DNA of 64,000 nucleotides from Akkermansiaceae bacterium UBA2381 (lineage in GTDB: Bacteria; Verrucomicrobiota; Verrucomicrobiia; Verrucomicrobiales; DEV007), in the NCBI GenBank assembly GCA_002344215.1, contig DDSV01000050.1, positions 21,892 to 85,891 of the forward strand. The letters run 5' to 3'. Made by a program: the position numbers and the translations under genes. Shown here in pieces: positions 51,235 through 60,322 of this stretch. The notes beneath the pieces were generated by a model that was not told the origin of the DNA, did no database searches, and worked only from the letters and a program-made list of their open reading frames with translations. Numbering within the stretch: position 1 is the first letter of the stretch; every line of letters starts with the position of its first letter.

Positions 51235-52715
51235 AATAATTCCGCGCCTTTGAGCGTTTCCGTCAAGATTATCTGCCGCTTCAACTTTTCCTGATACAGG
51301 GACGAAACGCCGGCATCCGGTTCGCACCGGCTCGACTCATCAAGCGAGACGAGGCGATCACAAAGGTCCTGGTAGCCCCCCTTCCCGTCCGCATACGCTG
51401 CTTGTATCGCGCCCCCCAGACCGGCACCTTCCGCGGTGGCGAGCGACACCACCGGCACCCCAAAAACGTCCGCTGCAATCTGCCTCCAAACCCCGCTCTT
51501 GCTCCCTCCCCCGGTTAGGCGGATTTCCGACGGAGCGAGTCCGAGCGCGGCAAATCGCTGCAGCCCGTAACCCAGACCGAGCGTTGCCCCCTCCATTGCC
51601 GCACGCGCCAGATGAGCCGGTGTTGCGGAGGCCGGGTTCAAACCATGGAGAACGCCACTCCCGTTGGGAAGATTGGGCGTCCTCTCACCGTTCAGATAAG
51701 GCAGAAAACTGACCCCTTCGGACCCGGGGACTACCGAGGCGATCTGTCTTTCCATTTCACTGTGGTCCCAACCGAACCAGCCCCTTACCTGCTCTGTCAC
51801 AACGGTCACGTTCATCGTGCAGACGAGTGGCAGCCAATGGTCGGTGCTATCGCAAAATGCCGCCACTTCGCCGACAGGATCGATGATGGGCTTATCGGAG
51901 CATCCGTAAAGTGTTCCTGAAGTGCCGAAGCTGGCAGTTATGATTCCGGAGGAGACGTTCCCGGTACCGATCGCACCCATCATATTGTCTCCGCCACCGG
52001 CACTAACAATCACGCCATTGCCAATACCCCATTCCGCCGCAAGCTCAGGGCGAATCGTCCCGTGTACGACATTCGAGGAACCAAGCTCAGGAAGCATCTC
52101 ACGAACAGATGGATCGACGAAGTCAATCAGTTCATCATCCCATTCCCTCGTCCGGACGTTCAGGATGCCTGTCCCCGAGGCATCTCCATACTCCATTCGC
52201 TTTATCCCCGTCAGCCAGAAATTGATGTAATCGTGCGGAAGGAGCACCGAACGAACGCGACGAAAATGATCCGGCTCATGCTGCTTCAGCCAGAGCAGCT
52301 TGGGGATTGTGTAACCGGGAAGGATGACATTCCCTGAACGCGCGATCAGACCGTCTTTTCCGCCGAAGGAGGCGGCAAACTGGTCACATTGCTCCACCGT
52401 TGAGGTGTCGCACCATAGTTTCGCCGGCCGTATCACGTCATCATTCTGATCGAGAACAACGAGGCCGTGCTGTTGCCCGCTAACTCCGATTCCCCGGACC
52501 TCCGACCGCCGCGATCCCAACTGCTCCAAACAACTGGAGAGTGTAAACCTCACTGCCTCGATCCAGTCCGCCGGATCCTGCTCGAGATGCCCCGCAGGAA
52601 GTCCCCCGATCAAACCATAGGCCTTCGATTCATGGGCAACGATCGCACCGCTCTCCCAATCCAGAACCACCGCCTTGGTGCTCTGGGTTCCGCTGTCAAT
52701 TCCGATATAGAACAT
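51231..52715 (-). CDS. xylB: xylulokinase (FGGY family)
   Basis: A 494-residue FGGY carbohydrate kinase. The N-terminal phosphate loop FYIGIDSGTQSTKAVVLDWE, the substrate-site IGVSGQQHGLVVLDQ (typical of xylulokinase QQHG), SASFGTSGTLYGC-type second phosphate loop (TASFGTSGT) and the C-terminal RLTGGGSKSGVWRQIAADVF all match XylB. It phosphorylates D-xylulose to D-xylulose 5-phosphate. No xylose isomerase is present here; a two-component system lies upstream and an acyltransferase starts at its stop codon. Confidence 0.93.
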   Translation of the reverse strand: MFYIGIDSGTQSTKAVVLDWESGAIVAHESKAYGLIGGLPAGHLEQDPADWIEAVRFTLSSCLEQLGSRRSEVRGIGVSGQQHGLVVLDQNDDVIRPAKLWCDTSTVEQCDQFAASFGGKDGLIARSGNVILPGYTIPKLLWLKQHEPDHFRRVRSVLLPHDYINFWLTGIKRMEYGDASGTGILNVRTREWDDELIDFVDPSVREMLPELGSSNVVHGTIRPELAAEWGIGNGVIVSAGGGDNMMGAIGTGNVSSGIITASFGTSGTLYGCSDKPIIDPVGEVAAFCDSTDHWLPLVCTMNVTVVTEQVRGWFGWDHSEMERQIASVVPGSEGVSFLPYLNGERTPNLPNGSGVLHGLNPASATPAHLARAAMEGATLGLGYGLQRFAALGLAPSEIRLTGGGSKSGVWRQIAADVFGVPVVSLATAEGAGLGGAIQAAYADGKGGYQDLCDRLVSLDESSRCEPDAGVSSLYQEKLKRQIILTETLKGAELL

Positions 52716-52825
52716 AGCTTACTGCTAGAAGAGAACCGCCCGCAGATCAAGATCCTTCCTCAGTGCCGCATCGGCTACTTGATCGAGGATGCTTGCCCCA
52801 GCTCCTGCCCCAACCAGCACCGCAG

Positions 52826-53506
52826 TTAGCTTTTAGGAAGCAACCCTTCCTTGAGCGCCTTGGCCACGGCACCGGTCATCGTGTTGACGTGCAGCTTGCT
52901 GTAGATTCCGCGAATATGCTTGTCCACCGTGTGGAAACTAAGGTCGAGCTGATCGGCGATTTCTTTTTTCGTCAGGCCCTCGACCATTTGTTCGAGAACC
53001 TCCTTTTCACGCTCCGTGAGGCCGTAGTCCCGGCTTTGCGGAGCCAGTTCGCTGAACATATCGAGAACCCTCCTTGCAATCAGAGCATTGATCGGAGCGC
53101 CCCCTTGCAGAATTTCGCGAATGGCATCGGGAATCTCGCCCATGCTGGAGGTCTTCAACAAATACCCCGAAGCACCTGCGCAAATCGCATTGAATACCTT
53201 TTCGTTGTCGTCAAAAACGGAAAACACCAGAATTTCGATCTCGGGGAGGGCCGTCTTGATCCGGCGGATTCCCTCGATACCACTCATGCCCGGCAGCCCA
53301 ATATCAAAGAGCATTACATCGGGTCGCTCGCCGGCGACGAGAGCCTCGATGGCATCTTCACAGCGCTCATACTGATGGACACACTTCATGTCCTTCTGGC
53401 GGTCCAGCACCCGCGCCACTGTCCGTCTGAGGGTCTCGTTGTCCTCGACCATCCAGACTTTCGTCGGGGCCTTCGGTGCGTCGTCGGTCTGCGTTTCCTC
53501 ACTCAT
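52826..53506 (-). CDS. NarL/FixJ-type response regulator
   Basis: A 226-residue response regulator: receiver domain with acidic pair in VWMVEDNETLRR, phospho-acceptor D68 (VMLFDIGLPGMSG), and the conserved Lys of GYLLKTS; C-terminal LuxR-type HTH (YGLTEREKEVLEQMVEGLTK, then EIADQLDLSFHTVDKHIRGI). It follows the discoidin-kinase gene by 64 bases on the same strand and is its obvious partner. Likely targets are the following xylB gene or the operon itself, by inference from order. Confidence 0.94.
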   Translation of the reverse strand: MSEETQTDDAPKAPTKVWMVEDNETLRRTVARVLDRQKDMKCVHQYERCEDAIEALVAGERPDVMLFDIGLPGMSGIEGIRRIKTALPEIEILVFSVFDDNEKVFNAICAGASGYLLKTSSMGEIPDAIREILQGGAPINALIARRVLDMFSELAPQSRDYGLTEREKEVLEQMVEGLTKKEIADQLDLSFHTVDKHIRGIYSKLHVNTMTGAVAKALKEGLLPKS

Positions 53507-53570
53507 GGTCTTAAATTCGTTGATAACTTGGATGCGATGGGATCATTTGCATTCGAAAAGTCTCACTCAA

Positions 53571-55688
53571 TCATGGCATGGGAACCATCAATTGAACAGT
53601 AGTTCCTTCATTGAGCGCGCTTCTTACTTTCAGGCTTCCGGAGATTGCCTGGGCCCTCATCCTGAGATTTCTCAGTCCGTTCCCTTCACGGAACTCCTGG
53701 TCAAGATTGTTGAACCCCTTCCCGTTGTCCGCGATGCGCATCTGCAGCCTTGTCCGCTTGCAATCGATCTCAATCTCGACCGCGGTGGCCTCTGCATGGC
53801 GAACGATATTATTAAGCACCTCTTTGTAGATAAGAAAAAGGTCGCGCTTAAACTCAAGCGGAAGCCTGTCATCATGGGCCTCTCCGTGGACGACAAAGGA
53901 GTATTCGTGAGCCCGCAGCAGTTTCGAAGCCGTCTCACGGAAGCGCGCCAGCATTTCTTGCCAGGTCTCCTCACCCGGGCGGATCAGCCAGACAATGTCC
54001 CGCATTGATTCGATCGTCTTGTCGGCGGTCGCTTTGATATCGGTCAATTCTTCCAACACCAGATCCGGCTCGTCTACCTCCGTTTTTCCAAGTTCCGCAA
54101 GGAGGGCAATACTGCTGAGGTTGCTCCCGATGTCGTCATGGAGGTCACTCGCAATTCTCTGCCGCAAGGCCTCAAGATCCTTCCGCCGCTTCACCCTACC
54201 CCGGGTCAGGGCGACCAGGACAAAACAGAGAATTCCCGTCACCCCGCCCGCCATGTAGGTGATCCCGTGAGTCACGGTCCGGTCAACGAGATCCAGTCTC
54301 CGTTGCTCTTTGTCGAGCCAGCGCCGGACAAGGCGATTTCGTTTCAAGAGCTCACTCAACCACAAGTCATAGGAAACAAGGTTCCGCCGACTGCTGTAGC
54401 CGTCGACCAGATTTTCAGGAGCCCAGCTTCGGATCACCAGCGGGTGCATCGCGGTGACGGGTTTGCCCGCAGCCACGTTCTGCGTCCCCGAGTAGACAAT
54501 CAATTCCGCCAGATCAAAGGAGATCCGGCTTGGTTTCTTGCTGCCTTCGACGGTCACCCTGACATATCTCCCGTAAAAGTCATTCACCGGAACCACGAGT
54601 GGATTCGACCCTATCATACTGATCTGAGAGGGATTAAATTGACCCGCCAGTTCCGCCTGACGCATGTCAGGTGAACCCGACACTTCGATCTTCATCGGAT
54701 AGGGAAACCGCACCGTGGGATCGGGAACAGTCGTCGGAGGATCCGCCAGGATCAGCTCGATCTGGTCGATTTCCATTGGTTCACCCAAATCCACCTGAAC
54801 CCAGCTCATCGTCGCTTCTTCCTGTGATTTGGCTCGAAATCCCAGAGTCGGACTTTCCTTTTCTCCGTGGGGAATCCCGAGGGTCGTAATTCCGTCACAG
54901 AGAAATGCGGTGGACCATTGGTCTGCGCGCTGCTCCTCGCTGTCCAATGCCGTCACTTTTCTGCCTACCGCCAGGTTTCTTCCTCCCTTCAGGACCATCA
55001 CTTCACTGAGGGCAAAAACCTCCTGCGCAATCGATGCGGATCGCCACAGTCCCGTTGCCGTCACCCGGATGTAACGCCCCGAATAGCCTTCCAGTTCACG
55101 AAAATAGGGCCACCTCTTCGGCCCCGAGGTTTCATCGGTGCGCACCTCGACGATGGTTTCGTAGTTTCGGAATTCCTCTTCGTTCGAGATGTCGACGCGG
55201 AAACTCCGGGGGAAACCATATCCATAAATGGTCTCCTCATTAACCTCGGCCGTGACGGGGAACAGGGCAATCGCATCCGGGGTCACCGTCTCCCCCATGT
55301 CGATCTGCACCCATTTCGGCCGCTGCTTCGCCCCGCCCGAGTGATAACCGAACCCGGTCACCCGTTGCATCTCGCGAGTCACCCGGGGCAATTTTTCGAG
55401 CTGGGCAATGATATCGTTCTGTGCTTCCTCGATATCACGCAGATCTCTGTTGAAGATCCTGGCAATTCGGTCGGCGCTCGTCTGCCGGGGATTGATAACC
55501 GGTTCGATCAGGTCCGAGGGAAGGATTTCGCGCAGATCCCGACCGCTGCTCGTCTGCGGTCCTGGGTCCGGAAAGGGAGAAAACTGGGCGTTCAGAAGTG
55601 GTGCACTGAACAACGATGCCCACAAAACCAGGCTCGCAGCGGGAGCAAGGAAGGACCTCCGTGGCAAAATGGGATGGGAAAGGTTCAA
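53571..55688 (-). CDS. sensor histidine kinase with discoidin-like sensor domains
   Basis: A ~705-residue membrane kinase. After a signal peptide (about residues 10-35) come two to three F5/8C (discoidin)-like beta-sandwich segments: one ending GYSGRYIRVTATGLW (about 200-215), another with ATMSWVQVDLGEPMEIDQIE and YGRYVRVTVEGS (about 300-380), and a third reading NVAAGKPVTAMHPLVIRSWA. A membrane helix at about 465-488 (ITYMAGGVTGILCFVLVALT) leads to a HisKA_3 dimerisation domain with the phospho-His in ASDLHDDIGSNLSS (about 515) and a HATPase domain (NNIVRHAEA, ADNGKGF). Discoidin domains usually bind carbohydrates or lipids, so a sugar signal is plausible. The start is a TTG at 55688; no ATG precedes the signal peptide. 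Confidence 0.88.
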   Translation of the reverse strand: MNLSHPILPRRSFLAPAASLVLWASLFSAPLLNAQFSPFPDPGPQTSSGRDLREILPSDLIEPVINPRQTSADRIARIFNRDLRDIEEAQNDIIAQLEKLPRVTREMQRVTGFGYHSGGAKQRPKWVQIDMGETVTPDAIALFPVTAEVNEETIYGYGFPRSFRVDISNEEEFRNYETIVEVRTDETSGPKRWPYFRELEGYSGRYIRVTATGLWRSASIAQEVFALSEVMVLKGGRNLAVGRKVTALDSEEQRADQWSTAFLCDGITTLGIPHGEKESPTLGFRAKSQEEATMSWVQVDLGEPMEIDQIELILADPPTTVPDPTVRFPYPMKIEVSGSPDMRQAELAGQFNPSQISMIGSNPLVVPVNDFYGRYVRVTVEGSKKPSRISFDLAELIVYSGTQNVAAGKPVTAMHPLVIRSWAPENLVDGYSSRRNLVSYDLWLSELLKRNRLVRRWLDKEQRRLDLVDRTVTHGITYMAGGVTGILCFVLVALTRGRVKRRKDLEALRQRIASDLHDDIGSNLSSIALLAELGKTEVDEPDLVLEELTDIKATADKTIESMRDIVWLIRPGEETWQEMLARFRETASKLLRAHEYSFVVHGEAHDDRLPLEFKRDLFLIYKEVLNNIVRHAEATAVEIEIDCKRTRLQMRIADNGKGFNNLDQEFREGNGLRNLRMRAQAISGSLKVRSALNEGTTVQLMVPMP

Positions 55689-55798
55689 ATGAAAGGCAGG
55701 ATACGGTCCACCCTACCACAGGTATTCCCGCTCGACCACTCCCGCAGGCACGGAGTTTTCACGCAGCGGATGGGCATTCTAAAGCATTAAAATGAAGC

Positions 55799-55834
55799 AT
55801 AAAAAAAGCGCCTCCCCCGAAGGAAAGGCGCTTT
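55799..55834 (-). terminator. intrinsic terminator after the small membrane protein gene
   Basis: AAAGCGCCT (55805-55813) pairs with AGGCGCTTT (55826-55834); on the minus strand it is followed by an eight-base T-rich run (complement of 55799-55807). It lies about 22 bases after the stop of the 55856-56134 gene. Confidence 0.85.
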
Positions 55835-55855
55835 CCAAAGATGGACAATATCCGA

Positions 55856-56134
55856 TTACTGAGGCATCGGGGGCATGTTTTCCATCGCAGCAACAGCGCC
55901 ACCCATGGTCAGACCGAATCCGATCAGATACACCACGAAGGCGATGACGAATTTAATCCCGAGGCTTTTATGCCCGTTCATAAAGCACCAGATCGGGGCA
56001 AGGATGGCGAAAAAGATCGAGAGGACACCCCAAACGGTTTGTCCTGACTTGAACTGCTTCACCAGTGTCATGATCCAGAACACCAGCATTCCAATACCAC
56101 CCGCGAACAATAGAACTGATCCAATTATAGCCAT
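55856..56134 (-). CDS. small polytopic membrane protein
   Basis: A 92-residue protein with three hydrophobic stretches: IIGSVLLFAGGIGMLVFWIM (about residues 3-22), TVWGVLSIFFAILAPIWCFM (about 33-52) and IKFVIAFVVYLIGFGLTMGG (about 60-79). It ends with a short Met/Pro-rich tail. It stands alone with its own terminator. No family is recognised by eye; many bacteria have small proteins of this kind with unknown roles. Confidence 0.7.
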   Translation of the reverse strand: MAIIGSVLLFAGGIGMLVFWIMTLVKQFKSGQTVWGVLSIFFAILAPIWCFMNGHKSLGIKFVIAFVVYLIGFGLTMGGAVAAMENMPPMPQ

Positions 56135-56302
56135 AAGATTTGTCGTGATTAATTAAGTTAAAACAAGCACCAGCAACTGGCAGGTAAGTTCCGCAAACAG
56201 GCGGAAGGTTCCCTAACAACGCAAGATTATTCAGATGACACAGGCAGCGTCAACCTCTGAATTCCAAGATTTTTGTCTTGTATGGAAAAAAAAGGCAAAA
56301 AC

Positions 56303-57253
56303 CTAGTCATTCCGGGGGATACCTAGAAAGGTTTTCGCCGCTTCGACATCGTTAGCAATCTGCTCCCGGAGTCCTTCGAGCCCGTCGAATTTCTGCTCGG
56401 GTCGAATGAAACCAACGAACTCGACTTCAAGATCTTCTCCGTATATCTCGGAATCGAGGCCGAAGAGGTGGATCTCGAGCAGTCTTTTGACTTCCCCCCC
56501 CTCCACCGTGGGACGATAACCCAGATTGGCGACCCCATTCCACGAATCGCCCGCCCCCGTAACGCGAACCGCATAGACTCCGGTGGGAGGGAGCTGCTCG
56601 CTATGTACCGTCAGATTTGCCGTTGGAAAGCCGAGCGTGCGTCCGAGTTGGCGGCCTTTGATCACGGTCCCATAGACCGTGTAAACACGCCCGAGCAGAG
56701 CCGCCGCCACTTGAAAATCCCCTGCCGCAATGGCCTCACGAATACGCGTGCTGCTCACCCGCATTCCGCAGACCTCCACCGTTTCGATTCCGCTGACTTC
56801 GAATCCTAAGCGCCCCCCCAGGGTCTTCAGCAATCCCACGTCGCCGGAACGTCCTTTGCCGAACTGCCAGGCCTGTCCCACACAGATTCTAGCCAATCCG
56901 CCCGTTGGAGCCGCCGCAATCAAAGACTCAACGAACTGCTCACCGGTCTGTTCGGCAAAATCGCGGTCGAAGGACACCACAAGAACCTCACTGACTCCCA
57001 GCTGGCGTTGCAGGAGAATCAGCTTGTGAGCCGAAGCGGTGAGCATGCGCGGAGCATTTCCGGGAGAGAGCACCTCGATCGGATGGGGATCAAAGGTCAC
57101 CACCACCGCCGTTCCGCCGGATTCAATCGCAGACTGTTGTGCCGCTCTGATGACGGCCTGATGCCCGAGATGAAGACCGTCAAACACCCCGATGGCGAGA
57201 TGAAGCGGCCCCTTAAGTCGATTTAACTCACCGATGTGTCTGAGGAGATCCAT
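56303..57253 (-). CDS. ribF: bifunctional riboflavin kinase/FAD synthetase
   Basis: A 316-residue enzyme making FMN and FAD. The N-terminal FAD synthetase nucleotidyltransferase has AIGVFDGLHLGHQAVIRAA (GxxDGxHxGH), TFDPHPIEVL and SSTRIREAIAAGD; the C-terminal flavokinase has GRTLGFPTANLTV (the GxPTAN motif), GVYAVRV and LEIHLFGLDSEIYGEDLEVE. Length is usual for the family. It follows truB on the same strand after 33 bases, a pairing common in many bacteria. Confidence 0.95.
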   Translation of the reverse strand: MDLLRHIGELNRLKGPLHLAIGVFDGLHLGHQAVIRAAQQSAIESGGTAVVVTFDPHPIEVLSPGNAPRMLTASAHKLILLQRQLGVSEVLVVSFDRDFAEQTGEQFVESLIAAAPTGGLARICVGQAWQFGKGRSGDVGLLKTLGGRLGFEVSGIETVEVCGMRVSSTRIREAIAAGDFQVAAALLGRVYTVYGTVIKGRQLGRTLGFPTANLTVHSEQLPPTGVYAVRVTGAGDSWNGVANLGYRPTVEGGEVKRLLEIHLFGLDSEIYGEDLEVEFVGFIRPEQKFDGLEGLREQIANDVEAAKTFLGIPRND

Positions 57254-57286
57254 GATCTGCTCCCGAAGAGGTGAATACTCACAAAA

Positions 57287-58009
57287 CTATGCGCCACGAA
57301 GCCTCGACACCTCGGGGAGTGTCAACATCTTTGCCATGATTTCATTCCGGTCGCCGTGCTTTAACTCATCAAAGGTCACGGAGCGCTCCAGATCAAATTT
57401 CCCCGAACGAGTTCTTCTGAGCGCCTTGAGATGGGCCCCGCAGCCGAGTTCCGTCCCGATGTCATGGGCGTAAGTCCTGACGTAAAAGCCTTTGCTGCAC
57501 TTGACCGTGAAGTCCACACAAGGGAGCGCAATGCCGTCGATACGATAGCTGTAAACATGGACAAAGCGGGGTTCCCGGACCACTTCCTTGCCCTGTCTCG
57601 CAAGCTTGTAGAGCGGCACCCCGTCCATCTTGATCGCTGAGACCATGGGAGGAATCTGGTAAAAATCGCCGCGGAATTTTTCAAAAGCCGCCGTGACCTG
57701 CTCGTCGGAAAGCGCAGGAACTTCGGTCTCGGTTTCCACGGTGCCCTCGGCATCCTGAGTGTTGGTTGTCTTTCCGAGCTCAAGGGTGCCCGTGTACTCC
57801 TTGTCTTCAGACATGAGCAGATCCTGAATCTTGGTTGCTTTTCCGATAACGAGGATGAGCAGACCTGTTGCCATGGGATCGAGCGTCCCGCAGTGACCGA
57901 TCTTTTTGGTGTTGAGGGTCCTGCGCGCAACGGCCACGACATCATGCGATGTCATATCGGGTCCTTTGTCGACCAGCAGTACTCCGTTAATGGAATCAGG
58001 GCTTATCAT
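57287..58009 (-). CDS. truB: tRNA pseudouridine(55) synthase
   Basis: A 240-residue TruB protein that makes pseudouridine 55 in the T-loop of tRNAs. Motif I contains VLLVDKGPDMTSHDVV; motif II carries the catalytic Asp in GHCGTLDPMATGLLILVIGK; later FYVRTYAHDIGTELGCGAHL and LRRTRSGKFDLE are family text. It lacks the C-terminal PUA extension of the longer bacterial form (about 300 residues), as many TruB do. The ATG at 58009 is used; GTG at 58015 is in frame. It is upstream of ribF in one transcript. Confidence 0.95.
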   Translation of the reverse strand: MISPDSINGVLLVDKGPDMTSHDVVAVARRTLNTKKIGHCGTLDPMATGLLILVIGKATKIQDLLMSEDKEYTGTLELGKTTNTQDAEGTVETETEVPALSDEQVTAAFEKFRGDFYQIPPMVSAIKMDGVPLYKLARQGKEVVREPRFVHVYSYRIDGIALPCVDFTVKCSKGFYVRTYAHDIGTELGCGAHLKALRRTRSGKFDLERSVTFDELKHGDRNEIMAKMLTLPEVSRLRGA

Positions 58010-58131
58010 ACTCACGTCATCTCCGCCGGTCTGACGGCGGGAGCGCGAAAAGTATCGCGGACGGACTGAATTGAAACCGTTTATTTCAGTTTCGACAGGT
58101 CCGGCCCCCGACGCGGGACGGGAGAACCACC

Positions 58132-59463
58132 CTATTCCGCCGTTTTCCCGGAAAGATCATAGCACAGCAATCGGGAACCCAGTTCATTCTGGTTCACATA
58201 AAGACGTCCGTTGCTGACGACCGGCGGGGCCCATGTCTCCGGAGCATAAAAGAGTCGTGTGCTGGAGAGGATACGGAATCCGGCCGCACTGAGCTCCATC
58301 CGGATCAACGCCCCGTCCTCCGTGAGACAAAGGAACCCGCCATCGATATGGATGAGGTGCGCATGCCCGAGACTGATCGGAACATCGCGCCCCTGCCACG
58401 GTATCGTCGTCTGATAGAATGCCTCATTCCACAAGTGGCTGCCCGAAGCAACATCGTAGGCCAGCATCAACCCCCCGTTGCCACCAAAGCCGTAGAGGAC
58501 ACCCTCGTGGTAAAGAGGTGTCTGAAACTGGCACCCGAATTCCGGGGAAGTCCATAGCACGCGCGGAGTAAAATCAGGACCGTATTCCAGCATGACTCCG
58601 CCGAGGCCGTAATCCTCGGTCAGGAAAACGCGGTTCTCTCCGCAGGGAACCGGAGTCGTCGCATTCACACTCGCGAAATTGTCGGACCGCCACGAAAACT
58701 CACTGTCAATCTTTCCGTCCTCCGGATTCACACAGAGCAGCCCGCCTGTGGGAGGTTTCACCATTCCCCCGGCAAAGACCAGGATCCTGTCCTCTCCGTT
58801 GATTTTGGTCACCACCGGCGAGGCATAGCTTCCGTGCCACGCATGGTCGGTCTGCCAGATCACGGTTCCGTCCTTTTTGTTCAGCGCGGCAAGACAGGCT
58901 CCTTCGGCTCCCGCGTGCACGATCAGCTTCTCTTTAAAAATGAGCGGGCAGGATCCATAGCCGAAGAAAAAGGGTGAAGGCCCGAATAGTTGCGGGAGTT
59001 TGACCTGCCACGCGATTTTTCCATCAGCGAGGGCAAAACAGATCAGATCTCCGTCATTACCGAGCGTGTAGACCAAGCCAGTTTCAGGATCGATCACCGG
59101 ACTGGAACGGGGAGCGTCAACAATTCCGTAGCTCTGCGCCACATCGACCGGATAGGAATGCTCCCAGATCTCCACGCCGGTCAACGCGTCCAGACAGCGG
59201 ATCTGTTCCTTCTTCTCGACCTGATGAATAAACACGAGCTTCCCGTCGGCCACCACCGGACCGGCATGACCCTTGCCTCGTTCCACCTCCCAAAGGAGTT
59301 TCGCCCCCTTCTCCGTGAAGTTGAAATCAAGACCGGTCTCTTCGCTGTGAAGGTCCTGCCGGGGGCCAAGGAAGTGCGGCCAGTCGGCCGACGTGAGCAG
59401 ACTGGTGCTGCCCAGAGAGGCAATCGAAATCAACAGTGAAAATCGCAGAGTCGGGGGTCTCAT
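58132..59463 (-). CDS. exported PQQ-type beta-propeller protein
   Basis: A 443-residue exported protein with signal peptide (about residues 1-28) and the family opening ADWPHFLGPRQDLHSEETGL (W-x-H/Q-F-L/R-GP). Repeated blades carry text such as LVFIHQVEKKEQIRCLDALT, GLVYTLGNDGDLICFALADG, CLAALNKKDGTVIWQTDHAW and LMLAYDVASGSHLWNEAFYQ. It belongs to the same broad group as the 14348-15892 protein but is shorter. No catalytic residue is assigned. The ATG at 59463 is used; GTG at 59466 precedes it. Confidence 0.87.
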   Translation of the reverse strand: MRPPTLRFSLLISIASLGSTSLLTSADWPHFLGPRQDLHSEETGLDFNFTEKGAKLLWEVERGKGHAGPVVADGKLVFIHQVEKKEQIRCLDALTGVEIWEHSYPVDVAQSYGIVDAPRSSPVIDPETGLVYTLGNDGDLICFALADGKIAWQVKLPQLFGPSPFFFGYGSCPLIFKEKLIVHAGAEGACLAALNKKDGTVIWQTDHAWHGSYASPVVTKINGEDRILVFAGGMVKPPTGGLLCVNPEDGKIDSEFSWRSDNFASVNATTPVPCGENRVFLTEDYGLGGVMLEYGPDFTPRVLWTSPEFGCQFQTPLYHEGVLYGFGGNGGLMLAYDVASGSHLWNEAFYQTTIPWQGRDVPISLGHAHLIHIDGGFLCLTEDGALIRMELSAAGFRILSSTRLFYAPETWAPPVVSNGRLYVNQNELGSRLLCYDLSGKTAE

Positions 59464-59522
59464 CACGGAAAGGTAGGCTCAAAGATCCGATTCGGATGCA
59501 TTTTTCTTTATGTTACCGATTC

Positions 59523-60314
59523 TCACCCCTGCCACTTGACGGCTCGGGACGCGGCAAACATTGGCATCCATCCCTGAAGCCGGGTTGACTCCTCGTCCCA
59601 GTCATCCTCGTAAAATCCTGTGATGGCAAAGCCGGCCGCGCACTGACCGCCGATCTGGGTTTCCCAACTGTGGCTGTATTCCAGACTCAGTTGCGCTTCC
59701 AATTGCTCCTCGAGCAGTTCCTCGTCGGCAGATTCGATATCGGAATAGGGAAGCGGATAGATGACACGGAACTCGCCGGTCTCTTCGAGAACCTCATGAT
59801 CAAAAAGGAAAAATGCCGGATTCATGAATCCGCAGAACAACTGCCCTCCCGGTTTCAAGACCCGGTGACACTCGCGCCAGATCGGTTCGAGATTCTCGGC
59901 GAAAACATTGGAGACAGGATTAAAAATCAGATCGATCGACCCGGACGGTATCTCCACGAGATCCGCCATGTCTCCCTGAATCGTCTTCACCTTCAGGCCG
60001 TGACGGGCACAGGCCTCCTCGTCCTTTTCCAGTTGTATGTCAGACGCGTCGTAGGAAATCACCTCCGCCCCGGCGGCCGCAAAAAGCGGTACTTGCTGCC
60101 CGCCGCCACAGGCAAGGGCGAGTAGTTTCATCCCCGTGAGATCGGGAAACCCGGGAAACCAGTCGGAGGGAACCGCCTTGTTCGGCGTGAGGATGACAGA
60201 CCAATCCCCCGCCTTGGCCAGCTCAACGACCTCGTCGGGATAGGGAGTGCTCCAGCGGCACCCCTCGAGCGACTGCAGATTCCAGGCGTTTCGATTATAC
60301 TCGGTGATATTCAT
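59523..60314 (-). CDS. SAM-dependent methyltransferase (class I)
   Basis: A 263-residue methyltransferase with a Rossmann-like core: motif I MKLLALACGGGQQVPLFAAA (residues ~60-80), motif II VISYDASDIQLEKDEEACAR (acidic loop), DMADL (post II) and motif IV SGSIDLIFNPVSNVFAENLE, then HRVLKPGGQLFCGFMNPAFF. It is closest to the Methyltransf_11 / ubiE-like group; the substrate cannot be read. Neighbours on the same strand are a pseudopilin-like protein and a NosR-like protein. Confidence 0.87.
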   Translation of the reverse strand: MNITEYNRNAWNLQSLEGCRWSTPYPDEVVELAKAGDWSVILTPNKAVPSDWFPGFPDLTGMKLLALACGGGQQVPLFAAAGAEVISYDASDIQLEKDEEACARHGLKVKTIQGDMADLVEIPSGSIDLIFNPVSNVFAENLEPIWRECHRVLKPGGQLFCGFMNPAFFLFDHEVLEETGEFRVIYPLPYSDIESADEELLEEQLEAQLSLEYSHSWETQIGGQCAAGFAITGFYEDDWDEESTRLQGWMPMFAASRAVKWQG

Positions 60315-60322
60315 GTGAGGAT

